Shown in pieces: positions 9,101 through 17,200 of a stretch of 64,000 nucleotides of DNA. The position numbers and the translations under genes were made by a program. This stretch comes from Bartonella sp. WD16.2. GTDB taxonomy: Bacteria; Pseudomonadota; Alphaproteobacteria; Rhizobiales; Rhizobiaceae. Under the pieces are notes generated by a model that worked only from the letters and a program-made list of their open reading frames with translations, did not search any database and was not told the origin of the DNA. The stretch lies in the NCBI RefSeq assembly GCF_002022505.1, contig NZ_CP019781.1:186001-250000 (forward strand), in the 5' to 3' direction. Each line of letters begins with the position of its first letter. The stretch's first letter is position 1.

Positions 9101-11607
9101 CAAAGCTTGATACAAATATTTCAGAATATTTAGGTGGTGATGCCAATATATTAAAAGGTCAAGCACCAACATATACAGTTCAGGGGAAGAAGCATAATAA
9201 TGTTGGAGCTGCCTTTGTAGGTGTTGATGGTGCTTTGACGGAGCTTTCTGAGAAAATTGATGGTATCGAAGGTGATAATGTTACAATACACAACAATCTC
9301 ATACAGCAAGAGAAAGGGTCAAAACTAATCACCATTGGAGGCAAAGTAGAGGGTGATGAGGTTTCCATTGCTAACCAAAGTGGAGGGTTACGGAAGCTTT
9401 CTGGTATAAAGGATGGAGAGCTTTCAGATAAATCCACAGATGCAGTTTCAGGTAAGCAGCTTTATAACGTACAAGAGAGTGTTAAAACGTTGGATAGCAC
9501 AGTATCTGATGTGAAAGGAAATATTACAAAGCTTGATACAAATATTTCAGAATATTTAGGTGGTGATGCCAATATATTAAAAGGTCAAGCACCAACATAT
9601 ACAGTTCAGGGGAAGAAGCATAATAATGTTGGAGCTGCCTTTGTAGGTGTTGATGATGCCTTGACAGAGCTTTCTGAGAAAATTGATGGTATCGAAGGTG
9701 ATAATGTTACAATACACAACAATCTCGTACAGCAAGAGAAGGGATCAAAACTAATCACTATTGGAGGCAAAGTAGAGGGTAATAAGATCGATATCACCAA
9801 CAATGAAGGAGACACTCGGATACTTTCTGGTGTGAAGGATGGAAAAATTACTGAAGCATCCACAGATGCAGTCAATGGTAAGCAACTTTATGACGTAAAG
9901 GAGAGCGTTAAGACCTTGAATGGTGCTGTGTCTAGTGTGAAGGAGAATGTAATAACTCTTGATACAAACATTTCAGAATATTTAGGTGGTGGTGCCAATA
10001 TATTAACAGGTCAAGTACCAACATATACGGTTCAGGGGAAGAAGCATAATAATGTTGGAGCTGCCTTTGTAGGTGTTGATGAGACACTAACCCAGCTGCA
10101 GAACAATATCGATACCAACTCTACAGTCGTTAAGAAAAATGCTTTATTGTGGAGCGATGAAGAGAAAGCCTTTGTTGCGCTTCATACAAGAGGAGGGAAA
10201 GAGGAAAATAGCAAATTGAAGTTTCTCTTAGATGGGGATATTGCAGATGGTTCAACAGAAGCAATTACGGGTAACCAACTTTATTCAATGAATAACCAGG
10301 TAGCATCTTATTTAGGTGGAGGTTCTGGGTATAATAACGGTCAATGGACAGATCCTACATTTAATGTTGTGCAATTTGGTGCGAAAGGCAAGAGTGAAAA
10401 GCAGAGCTATCATACTGTAGCTGATGCTTTTGAGGCTGTTAATAGTAGCATGTTTGGTCTCAGTGACCGTATTGAGCATGTTGGAAATCAGGTGGGCTCT
10501 AATAGTTTAAATTGGAATGATGACAAAAATGCCTATGATGCTAACCATGGTGGTCAAGTAGGTAAAATTACCAATGTGGCTAATGGTGCCATTGAACAGG
10601 GATCTTCTGATGCGGTTACAGGTCATCAGCTTCATTCAATGAATAATCAGCTAGCATCTTATTTAGGTGGAGGTTCTGGGTATAATAACGGTCAATGGAC
10701 AGATCCTACATTTAATGTTGTGCAATTTGGTGCGAAAGGCAAGAGTGAAAAGCAGGGATATCATACTGTAGCTGATGCTTTTGAGGCTGTTAATAACAGC
10801 ATGTCTGGTCTCAGTGACCGTATTGAGCATGTTGGAAATCAGGTGAATTCTAATGGATTAAATTGGGATGATGACAAAAATGCCTATGATGCAAGTCATG
10901 ATGGTCAAGCAGGTAAAATTACCAATGTGGCTAATGGTGCCATTGAACAGGGATCTTCTGATGCGGTTACAGGTCATCAGCTTTGGGAAACCAATGAAAA
11001 AGTTAACATTCTTGAAAATAAGGTTGATAGTATGACGGACGCCGTTAACGCCCTCACTGATGGAATTGTTAGCTATGATAAAGATGAATATGGGAACAAA
11101 ACCAATACCATCACTTTAACAGGTGGTAGTGCAAGTGAATCTGTAGTCATTAATAATGTTGCGGATGGTAAAATTGAAGAAGGTTCAAAACAAGCAATTA
11201 ATGGTGGACAAGTGTATGATTACACTAAACAACAGATGGAATTGATTCTTGCGGATGCAAACAAATATACAGATGAAAAAATAGAGAATATGGTTGGTGA
11301 CGCTATTGCACAAACCAACAAGTATACAGATATGAAGTTTGAAACCTTAAATTCTGAGATTGAGAATACTAAAAAGGAAGCAAGACAAGCAGCAGCTATC
11401 GGTTTGGCTGTGTCTAACTTACGTTATGATAATATGCCTGGACAGATGAGTTTTGCATTTGGTGGTGGTCTATGGCGCAGCCAGTCTGCAATTGCTGTTG
11501 GGGCTGGTTATACGTCTGAAAATGGAAGAATTCGTTCTAACCTATCTGCAACGACTGCCGGAGGACACTGGGGTGTAGGGGCAGGAGTAAGTTGGTCATT
11601 GAAATAA
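3175..11607 (+). CDS. Giant trimeric autotransporter adhesin TAA1 (BadA/Vomp family)
   Basis: Encodes a 2810-residue type Vc surface adhesin predicted to trimerise and anchor in the outer membrane. I chose the ATG at 3175 over an in-frame TTG at 3160 because it follows TGAGGGA by 7 bases and gives an MKK start. Residues 1 to about 46 are an extended signal peptide ending SPVVAA. A short vestigial head with GVALGESS and GYDP motifs precedes neck motifs (DTDAVNLAQLKAL). The stalk has 14 units of 142 or 144 residues, each with ITIGGKVEG, a TDAV-type neck and a YLGG...PTYTVQ segment. Then come two WTDPTFNVVQFG segments and a C-terminal YadA-type anchor (KKEARQAAAIGLAVSNLRY to the end). Its TAA stop overlaps the next ATG. 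The TAA1-specific N-terminus differs from TAA2-7. Family assignment is firm; orthology to a named BadA or Vomp is not. Confidence 0.95.
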   Translation: MKKDIVGNGSVSDCYCASRASSLVKAISLSAVMTALLSSVSPVVAAQPSSTAPTVQNMTKGVNPSIINATGVNSVIGSLKASKSEEESTEELTEDYWDAIMADFLFTNAVGVNSVSRLLPIPMAGKVARAPQVVYCGSPITSLCLGPDTAVEYSSGVALGESSYSNRRPWVKGYDPKLDRITDSEERKWSSNMAPVSVGNDGSNGLSYGSRVETRQIIGVAAGSEDTDAVNLAQLKALREWVGEEGSKGLKQVASSIGGGAKYDDGKWTDPTFTIVKFDKDGSYKKEIYNNVGAAFVGVDGALTELSEKIDGIEGDNVTIHNNLIQQEKGSKLITIGGKVEGDEVSIANQSGGLRKLSGIKDGELSDKSTDAVNGQQLYDVKESVKTLDSTVSDVKGNVTKLDTNISEYLGGDANILKGQAPTYTVQGKKHNNVGAAFVGVDGALTELSEKIDGIEVGSGGVTIDNSLIQQEKGSKLITIGGKVEGNKIDISNSEGNTRTLSGVKAGKITEESTDAVNGQQLYDVKESVKTLDSTVSDVKGNITKLDTNISEYLGGDANILKGQAPTYTVQGKKHNNVGAAFVGVDGALTELSEKIDGIEGDNVTIHNNLIQQEKGSKLITIGGKVEGNKIDISNSEGNTRTLSGVKAGKITEESTDAVNGQQLYDVKESVKTLDSTVSDVKGNVTKLDTNISEYLGGDANILKGQAPTYTVQGKKHNNVGAAFVGVDGALTELSEKIDGIESDNVTIHNNLIQQEKGSKLITIGGKVEGDEVSIANQSGGLRKLSGIKDGELSDKSTDAVSGKQLYNVQESVKTLDSTVSDVKGNVTKLDTNISEYLGGDANILKGQAPTYTVQGKKHNNVGAAFVGVDGALTELSEKIDGIEVGSGGVTIDNSLIQQEKGSKLITIGGKVEGDEVSIANQSGGLRKLSGIKDGELSDKSTDAVNGQQLYDVKESVKTLDSTVSDVKGNITKLDTNISEYLGGDANILKGQAPTYTVQGKKHNNVGAAFVGVDDALTELSEKIDGIEVGSGGVTIDNSLIQQEKGSKLITIGGKVEGNKIDISNSEGNTRTLSGVKAGKITEESTDAVNGQQLYDVKESVKTLDSTVSDVKGNVTKLDTNISEYLGGDANILKGQAPTYTVQGKKHNNVGAAFVGVDGALTELSEKIDGIEGDNVTIHNNLIQQEKGSKLITIGGKVEGDEVSIANQSGGLRKLSGIKDGELSDKSTDAVSGKQLYNVQESVKTLDSTVSDVKGNVTKLDTNISEYLGGDANILKGQAPTYTVQGKKHNNVGAAFVGVDGALTELSEKIDGIEVGSGGVTIDNSLIQQEKGSKLITIGGKVEGDEVSIANQSGGLRKLSGIKDGELSDKSTDAVNGQQLYDVKESVKTLDSTVSDVKGNITKLDTNISEYLGGDANILKGQAPTYTVQGKKHNNVGAAFVGVDDALTELSEKIDGIEVGSGGVTIDNSLIQQEKGSKLITIGGKVEGNKIDISNSEGNTRTLSGVKAGKITEESTDAVNGQQLYDVKESVKTLDSTVSDVKGNVTKLDTNISEYLGGDANILKGQAPTYTVQGKKHNNVGAAFVGVDGALTELSEKIDGIEGDNVTIHNNLIQQEKGSKLITIGGKVEGDEVSIANQSGGLRKLSGIKDGELSDKSTDAVSGKQLYNVQESVKTLDSTVSDVKGNVTKLDTNISEYLGGDANILKGQAPTYTVQGKKHNNVGAAFVGVDGALTELSEKIDGIEVGSGGVTIDNSLIQQEKGSKLITIGGKVEGDEVSIANQSGGLRKLSGIKDGELSDKSTDAVSGKQLYNVQESVKTLDSTVSDVKGNVTKLDTNISEYLGGDANILKGQAPTYTVQGKKHNNVGAAFVGVDGALTELSEKIDGIEVGSGGVTIDNSLIQQEKGSKLITIGGKVEGNKIDISNSEGNTRTLSGVKAGKITEESTDAVNGQQLYDVKESVKTLDSTVSDVKGNITKLDTNISEYLGGDANILKGQAPTYTVQGKKHNNVGAAFVGVDGALTELSEKIDGIEGDNVTIHNNLIQQEKGSKLITIGGKVEGDEVSIANQSGGLRKLSGIKDGELSDKSTDAVSGKQLYNVQESVKTLDSTVSDVKGNITKLDTNISEYLGGDANILKGQAPTYTVQGKKHNNVGAAFVGVDDALTELSEKIDGIEGDNVTIHNNLVQQEKGSKLITIGGKVEGNKIDITNNEGDTRILSGVKDGKITEASTDAVNGKQLYDVKESVKTLNGAVSSVKENVITLDTNISEYLGGGANILTGQVPTYTVQGKKHNNVGAAFVGVDETLTQLQNNIDTNSTVVKKNALLWSDEEKAFVALHTRGGKEENSKLKFLLDGDIADGSTEAITGNQLYSMNNQVASYLGGGSGYNNGQWTDPTFNVVQFGAKGKSEKQSYHTVADAFEAVNSSMFGLSDRIEHVGNQVGSNSLNWNDDKNAYDANHGGQVGKITNVANGAIEQGSSDAVTGHQLHSMNNQLASYLGGGSGYNNGQWTDPTFNVVQFGAKGKSEKQGYHTVADAFEAVNNSMSGLSDRIEHVGNQVNSNGLNWDDDKNAYDASHDGQAGKITNVANGAIEQGSSDAVTGHQLWETNEKVNILENKVDSMTDAVNALTDGIVSYDKDEYGNKTNTITLTGGSASESVVINNVADGKIEEGSKQAINGGQVYDYTKQQMELILADANKYTDEKIENMVGDAIAQTNKYTDMKFETLNSEIENTKKEARQAAAIGLAVSNLRYDNMPGQMSFAFGGGLWRSQSAIAVGAGYTSENGRIRSNLSATTAGGHWGVGAGVSWSLK
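4045..10078 (+). repeat. 426/432-bp stalk repeat array of TAA1 with a 1290-bp higher-order repeat
   Basis: Fourteen tandem units are in frame. Length alternates because one site carries either GDNVTIHNN (short) or VGSGGVTIDNS (long). A second site is either DEVSIANQSGGLRKL or NKIDISNSEGNTRTL, and a third is either VNGQQLYDVKES or VSGKQLYNVQES. Units 5-7 and 8-10 (about 5736-7025 and 7026-8315) carry the same ordered variants, a 1290-bp tandem duplication. The last unit, from about 9650, is the most diverged. Confidence 0.93.
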
Positions 11608-12179
11608 TGATAAAAAACCGGAAATATATTGCAGGTCTTTTGTTTGTTCTTGTTTTTTTAGGAAAGGCTGTAAGCTTTGCTAATGAGGAAGACAGTATTT
11701 ATACAGTGCATCCACCGCAATTATCAGTGCCCAGTGGAAAACCTGGAGAAATACGCCGAATTATTATGCAATTTCATTATTGGACATTAATTTGCGATGA
11801 AAACAAAACAGTTAAACAAGGTATCTGTAATGTAACTCAGACAATCTATAATGATAAAGAAGGCAACAAGGTCTTTAGCTGGTCTCTTGTTTCTACAAAA
11901 GGTGGACAACCGGTTATGTTGTTACGAACATTACCAAACGCTAACACAAATGTTCCTATTCAAGTGTTTATGGAAGGTGTTAAAAAACCGCTTCTTATTA
12001 GTTATAAGCAGTGCAATAAAGAAATCTGTTTAGCACAATATCCCATAGGGCCAGTTTTAATGGAACAAATAAGCAAGAGTAGCAATGTGCGCATTTCTTA
12101 TCAGCTTAAAGAGGGAAAAACGCTTTCCTTTGTAACGCCATTTAAGGGGTTGAATGAAGCGCTTTTCTCTTTGCAATAA
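11607..12179 (+). CDS. IalB-family secreted/periplasmic protein, copy 1
   Basis: This 190-residue protein belongs to the invasion-associated locus B family. The founding member promotes erythrocyte invasion in Bartonella; the role of this paralogue is not known. Residues 1-25 form a signal peptide (LLFVLVFLG core, cleavage after SFA). The mature part shows the family pattern: F-x-x-W-x-L-x-C near the start, one Cys pair in TLICDENKTVKQGICNVTQ, a second in KQCNKEICLAQ, and the C-terminal F-x-G-L-x-E-AL. Two disulfides are plausible. The ATG shares its A with the adhesin stop (TAATG), so translation is probably coupled. An upstream in-frame TTG at 11592 is inside the adhesin gene and is rejected. 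The gene is almost identical to the copy at 57590. Confidence 0.9.
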   Translation: MIKNRKYIAGLLFVLVFLGKAVSFANEEDSIYTVHPPQLSVPSGKPGEIRRIIMQFHYWTLICDENKTVKQGICNVTQTIYNDKEGNKVFSWSLVSTKGGQPVMLLRTLPNANTNVPIQVFMEGVKKPLLISYKQCNKEICLAQYPIGPVLMEQISKSSNVRISYQLKEGKTLSFVTPFKGLNEALFSLQ

Positions 12180-12268
12180 TAAAATCAACAAATATCAATT
12201 TTATCTATTTCAGCATTAGTTTTGATGAATAAAGTAATTTTTTATTTCCTAAGGTATATAATTTAAGG

Positions 12269-12296
12269 TTGCAGGTTATTTCTTTCTGAATATAGT
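12269..12296 (+). promoter_or_regulatory. Probable promoter of tRNA-Ser(GGA)
   Basis: TTGCAG (12269-12274), 16 bases, then TATAGT (12291-12296) would start transcription about 4-6 bases before the tRNA. A second -10-like TATAAT lies at 12257-12262. Confidence 0.4.
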
Positions 12297-12306
12297 GCAA
12301 GCCTCT

Positions 12307-12396
12307 GGAGAGGTGGCCGAGTGGTTGAAGGCGCACGCCTGGAACGCGTGTATATGGGAAACCATATCGAGGGTTCGAATCCCTCTCTCTCCGCCA
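12307..12396 (+). tRNA. tRNA-Ser(GGA)
   Basis: This is a complete class II serine tRNA. The acceptor GGAGAGG pairs with the 3' CTCTCC side, followed by discriminator G and an encoded CCA. The anticodon stem CACGC/GCGTG encloses CTGGAAC, giving anticodon GGA, which reads UCC and UCU. The long variable arm and the T arm GAGGGTTCGAATCCCTC are intact. Its last 32 bases differ from those of the tRNA-Ser at 2243 by a single base. Confidence 0.95.
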
Positions 12397-13683
12397 AAGT
12401 ATAATAAAATCAAATATTTATGTAGAAGTTAGAGAGTTTTTATTGCTTTAATTTTATTAAGTTTTTCAGGTACTATCTATTGCCTTTTTGTAGCTTTTAA
12501 TTGATTCAATAGTTAGTTTTTGTAGTTAGCGCTCTTTGTATAAAGAGGTGTTGTGCTACTTGCCATTTACCCAAAAATTGCTTTTATGCGTGAAATTATA
12601 CCTCTGCATGAGCTGCTTTTATTTGTAGCTTGTATTTTTTTATCTATAAGCTGATTTTTAGTGTTTGTTACATTATATGCTTTTCTAAGCGAGTTGCTAA
12701 AGGGTTTATTTGATAAGCTTCTTGCTCTACGTGTCGCTGATGAATGTTGCATCATCCATAAGATATCAATTCCAAGTGTTTTTACTAATTTAGGCAAGAT
12801 GGGAAGAAGAACATCTGTTTGGAATTTGCGTTTTTTCTCTCTTTAGATGAATAATATTATTCATTACGATTTTTCAATTATGATTTTGATGGTTTTTATT
12901 CTTATGAAGGTATCAACGCTTTAATAAAAGCATAATTCATTGTTGGGCAAACACTACTGTATTTTGCTTGTCCCTGTTTTACCTACAAACATTCCTCTGG
13001 TGAGAGCTTTGTAAAAGTTGCAAAGCAGGGATTACACACAAACTCCCATTGAAATAACAGGAGACACTAAGTATTTCAGAAAGGGAAATGGACTATCATT
13101 AAGGATAGTGGAAGTAGTTACGAAAAAAATCTCAAATAATCGAGAAGATGTCACAGTTAAAGCTTATATCAAAAATATTCCCCTAGAACGACAGAATTAA
13201 AGAGTTAACTGGTGTTATAAATATTTAGTGCTGTTGTGATGACTGATGGACCACATACAATACAGAAAGAAGCTATTGAGGCAGGAAGAAATCTTGTTTC
13301 AAGTACCCAATAACTAAGCCATTTATAAGCATTTCTTGTAAAGAAAAATTTTACAAAAACAACCACACTCAAAATAATTACCGATGTTATTACTAAATTT
13401 ACCCCCACGATTATTAACGCTCCCTTCAAACAAAAAAAAACATTTACCAACACTTATAAATTCTCTCTAATAATCACACTCGTCTGCAAATTAACCTCGC
13501 ATAAACCATTTATTTCATTACACAGAAATTAAAAACACCCCAATTTATAATGAAATATACCAATAAATACCTCAAAGCTCTACTTCAGTTTAAAAAACAT
13601 TATAAAAAACACCTTATAATTCGCTTTGGAAAAATAAAACACTCCCCCTTTAAATTTTTTGCTCGTTACACATATACCCCCTT
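12397..13683. other. Gene-poor, degenerate-looking intergenic region
   Basis: This is about 1.3 kb with only short frames that I do not recognise. The most coding-like is 13018-13200 (+), from a TTG start with no clear Shine-Dalgarno. Its 60 codons include a segment of ordinary composition (PIEITGDTKYF ... VTVKAYIKNIPLE), and it may be the tail of a decayed gene. A minus-strand frame at 13205-13453 (82 codons, GTG start) encodes two hydrophobic stretches and could be a small membrane protein or chance. A minus-strand frame at 12567-12797 has no recognisable feature. Confidence 0.4.
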
Positions 13684-14266
13684 ACCCTTTAACATAAGGC
13701 TGACTTACTTAAAACAAAAACTACTACCCAGATTAATAGCTTTAATTAAGGAGACTATAAATAACAAACAAACCTTTAGCTCAAAATTTTCAGTTCTAAA
13801 TAGCGCATCCGAAAAATAAAACACCTCTTAAATACCCCCAACAAATCGTATTAAAGAGATAAAAATTCTTCGCTAGCGTCTATTAAAAACTCACTTACCC
13901 ACTTTATTCTCTCAAAGGCTCAACCCATACTTCCCTTTGTTTAGAAAGCTAACGGCAATTGAATATACTTTTTTGACGCTCAACATATTGTTCAACATTT
14001 TTTTGGAGGCTTTTATTATGAAAACCACTACTTTTGTAAGGATAAGACCTTAAATGATTACTCTCCTTACTAATTGTTCTTAATGTGAGGAACCTAATTT
14101 AAAAGCTAAAAGACTACATTTTTGTTTTTAGCACATAAAATTAGTTTCACTCTCTGGTTCATTTTTATGTTTATTTTCACAATACAAAACCTACCATCAA
14201 ATTAACTAGCGCCCAATTGTGACTTTTTGATGTCCAAATATGTTTTTTATTTTTGAAAGATTTATT
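13684..14266 (+). promoter_or_regulatory. Conserved adhesin leader, copy 1 (mini-ORFs and hairpins before TAA2)
   Basis: Bases 13684-14227 recur almost exactly at 18793 and 28658. Key elements are as follows. GGAGG (14005-14009) lies 8 bases before mini-ORF 1 (14018-14053), which encodes MKTTTFVRIRP. Mini-ORF 2 (14054-14083) follows immediately in the same frame and encodes MITLLTNCS. Hairpin A pairs GTAAGGA (14036-14042) with TCCTTAC (14064-14070) around a 21-base loop holding the mini-ORF 2 start. Hairpin B pairs GCTAAAA (14105-14111) with TTTTAGC (14126-14132). A TTGACG at 13973-13978 could be a -35, but no good -10 follows at standard spacing. A regulatory role is inferred from conservation only. 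Confidence 0.55.
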
Positions 14267-17200
14267 ATGAAAAAAGTACATATCACTCTAAAAAACAAAG
14301 GCCTCAATGGTCAAAGGTCTCTTTCTGAGGTGTCTTTGGTGAGAGCTGCTTCGTTAGGGGTGGTAATGGCTGCTCTTTTATCGAGCGTTTCTCCGGTTTT
14401 TGCTTCTCATCTCTCTTCAACGGGGGCGATAGTTCAAAGTGTAAGTGCGGGTGTGGTTTCTGCAAACGTTGGTCATGGGCGTGTTGGGGTGGCTAATGGT
14501 AGTCGTTTTTGTGGGGTAGATCAGGTTGTGAGCCGTAGTTCATCAAGATCGGGTAAGAAAGTATCTGCGAAGGAGAAATCTAAGAAACTGACCGCTAATC
14601 AACAATTTATTAATTATAATCTTAATGGTTCTGTAATTCAACCGATTACTTTAAGTGTTGATGTGGATGCTATGTTTAATGCTATTGCTGCTGGTGTGAA
14701 TATAAAAAAGATTTCTGCAATACCTGAGGGAATACAGGGTTATAGGGGAGTTGGTACTCAGTTAGGTCTTGATGCGAATGCAGAAACTAAAGAGGATATT
14801 GCAGTTGGCAAGGGAGCATGGGCTAAAGGTGGTGGCGCTATAGCTCTAGGTTTAACTAGTAAGGCTTTTAAGATACATTCTATTGCTATAGGCAATTACG
14901 CAAATGCGGCTGAAATGAAGGCAATAGCCATAGGGCCTTTTGCTGAGGCTAAATTAGGTACTGCTGTTGGTTATGGTGCACAGTCATCTGTGGAGGGCGG
15001 TATTGCTTTAGGTGATGATTCTAAAACCGGAGTTGGAAAATGGGTTTCAGGTTATGATCCTGAAAGTGACATCGCTTCAATGAACACGTCACCGATATGG
15101 AGAAGTACTAAAGGTGCAGTTAGTGTTGGTGATGTAAACAGTGGAAAAACACGGCAAATTATAGGAGTAGCCGCTGGTTTTGAAGAGACTGATGCAGTGA
15201 ATATTGCCCAGCTGAAAGCATTAAAAACATGGGTAGAAGAAGAAGGTGGTACTTGGCAGCTTTCTGTTAATGGTCAAAATACTACAAAAATTAATAAAGA
15301 TAACAGTCTCAATTTAGTCGCTGGAAGTAAAAATATTGAAATTGTCAAAAGTGACGATAAAATAATATTTGATTTGGCTGAGACTCTTGTGCTGAAGAAC
15401 ATCTGGACAAGAAGTGTCCGTTTAGTCGATAATGGTTTATTTATTGTGGATGGTCCATCAGTGACTACGGGTGGGATCAATGCTTCGGATATGCAAGTTA
15501 GGGGTGTGGCGGATGGATTTCTCTTTAGAGATTCAAAAGATGCAGTAAATGCCGGTCAAGTTTATGAACTAAACAGCACGATTGCGACGTATTTAGGCGG
15601 TGGAGCAAATGTACTGGAAAGTACGGCACCGACTTATACAATTCAAAGTCAAGAGCATAATAATGTCGGAGATGCATTCACAGGTGTTGATATTTCACTG
15701 ACACGGCTTTCTGAAAAGATTAACGATGTAATAGATAACACTCTCGTAGAGCAAAATTTAGGAACCAGGCGGATCACCATTGGTGCCAAAACTGATGGTG
15801 CTGAAATCAAAATTACTAACCGTGAAGGAGATACTCGGGTACTTTCTGGTGTAAAAGACGGAAATCTTTCTGCACATTCGACAGAAGCAGTTAACGGTGC
15901 TCAGCTTTATAAGGTGGATGAAAATGTTAAGACACTGGTTGGTACTGTATCAAAAATTGAAGGAAGGGTGACGAATCTTGATACTAATGTCACAAAACTT
16001 AATACGAACATTTCTCGGTATTTGGGTGGTAGTACAAATGTACTGACAGGTAAGGCGCCAACTTATACAATTCAAGGCAATGAACATAGTAATGTTGGTA
16101 GTGCCTTTGAAGGCGTTGATAATGCACTGACACAGCTTTCTGGTGAGGTTGAGAACATTCTTGTACGCCAAAATCTAGGAACGAAGGTAATCGCCATTGG
16201 TAAAGAAGTTGAGGGCAATGAAATTTCCATTGCCAATAAAGATGAAAAATCTCGAGTGCTTTCTGGGGTGGAGGTAGGGGAACTTTCTGCAAACTCGACA
16301 GAGGCAGTGAATGGTTCGCAGCTTCACGGCGTCAAGCAAAGTGTTGACGTATTGACAAGCACAGTGTCTAGTATGCAGAAGAATATCACAGACTTTGATA
16401 AGAATATATCTCAGTATTTAGGGGGTGGAGCAAATGTACTTGCAGGTATAGCGCCGACGTATATGGTTCAGGGAGAGGAGCATAATAATATTGCTTCTAC
16501 CTTTGCTGGTGTTGATGATACATTGACACAGCTTTCTGGTAGGATTGATAGTGTTGCAAACGTGTTAAATAATGGCCTTGTCCAGCAAGAGCCCATATCT
16601 AGGCTAATTACCATTGGTTCTAAAACAGATGGTGATGAGATTTCTATCACTAACAATAATAAAGGACTCCGTAAACTTACTGGTTTGGCCGATGGACAAG
16701 TTTCAGAAAGTTCGACAGAGGCAGTGAATGGTTCGCAGCTTCATGGAGTTAAGCAGAGTGTTACTGCTTTGCGTAGCACTATATTAGAAGTTGAAAGGAA
16801 TGTCACAACTCTTGATACGAATATTTCGGAGTATTTAGGTGGTGGAGCGGATGTGCTGACAGGTAAGCAGCCAAGGTATGAAATTCAGGGTCAAGATCGT
16901 ACAGGTGTTGAAGCAGCCTTTAAGGGTGTTGATGATACACTGACGGAGCTTTTTGGTAGAATTAATGATGTGATACATAACGACCTTGTCCAACAAGAGC
17001 TAAGTACGCATAAGATCACTATTGGTGCTAAAACAGGAGGTACTGAGATCACTATTGCTAATAAAGATGGAGAAGCTAGGAAACTTTCTGGCGTGAAGGA
17101 CGGAGCTCTTTCAAGTGATTCGGTAGAAGCAGTCAATGGTAAGCAGCTTTATGAAGTCAAGCAAAGTGTTAAGGCGTTGACTGGCACAGTGTCTGGTGTT

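Noticed and set aside
3873..9875. Regularly spaced minus-strand frames of 85-89 codons across the TAA1 stalk, and similar ones in TAA3, TAA4 and TAA7
   Set aside because: They follow the repeat period of the sense gene exactly, have no Shine-Dalgarno sequences and encode low-complexity Ser/Pro-rich peptides; they are shadows of the repeated coding sequence.
4045..10078. CRISPR-like regular repetition
   Set aside because: Units are 426-432 bp, in frame and coding, with no short palindromic repeats, unique spacers or cas genes.
13550..13819. 89-codon plus-strand frame (MKYTNKYLKALLQF...)
   Set aside because: Its second half lies in the conserved adhesin leader block, but its start region is missing from the other copies of that block; composition is AT-driven.
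14240..14266. Upstream ATG adding MFFIFERFI to the adhesins
   Set aside because: The stretch contains the GAAAGA site used by the MKK start, and an MKK-type extended signal peptide is the family norm. The longer form would place bulky residues before the signal.
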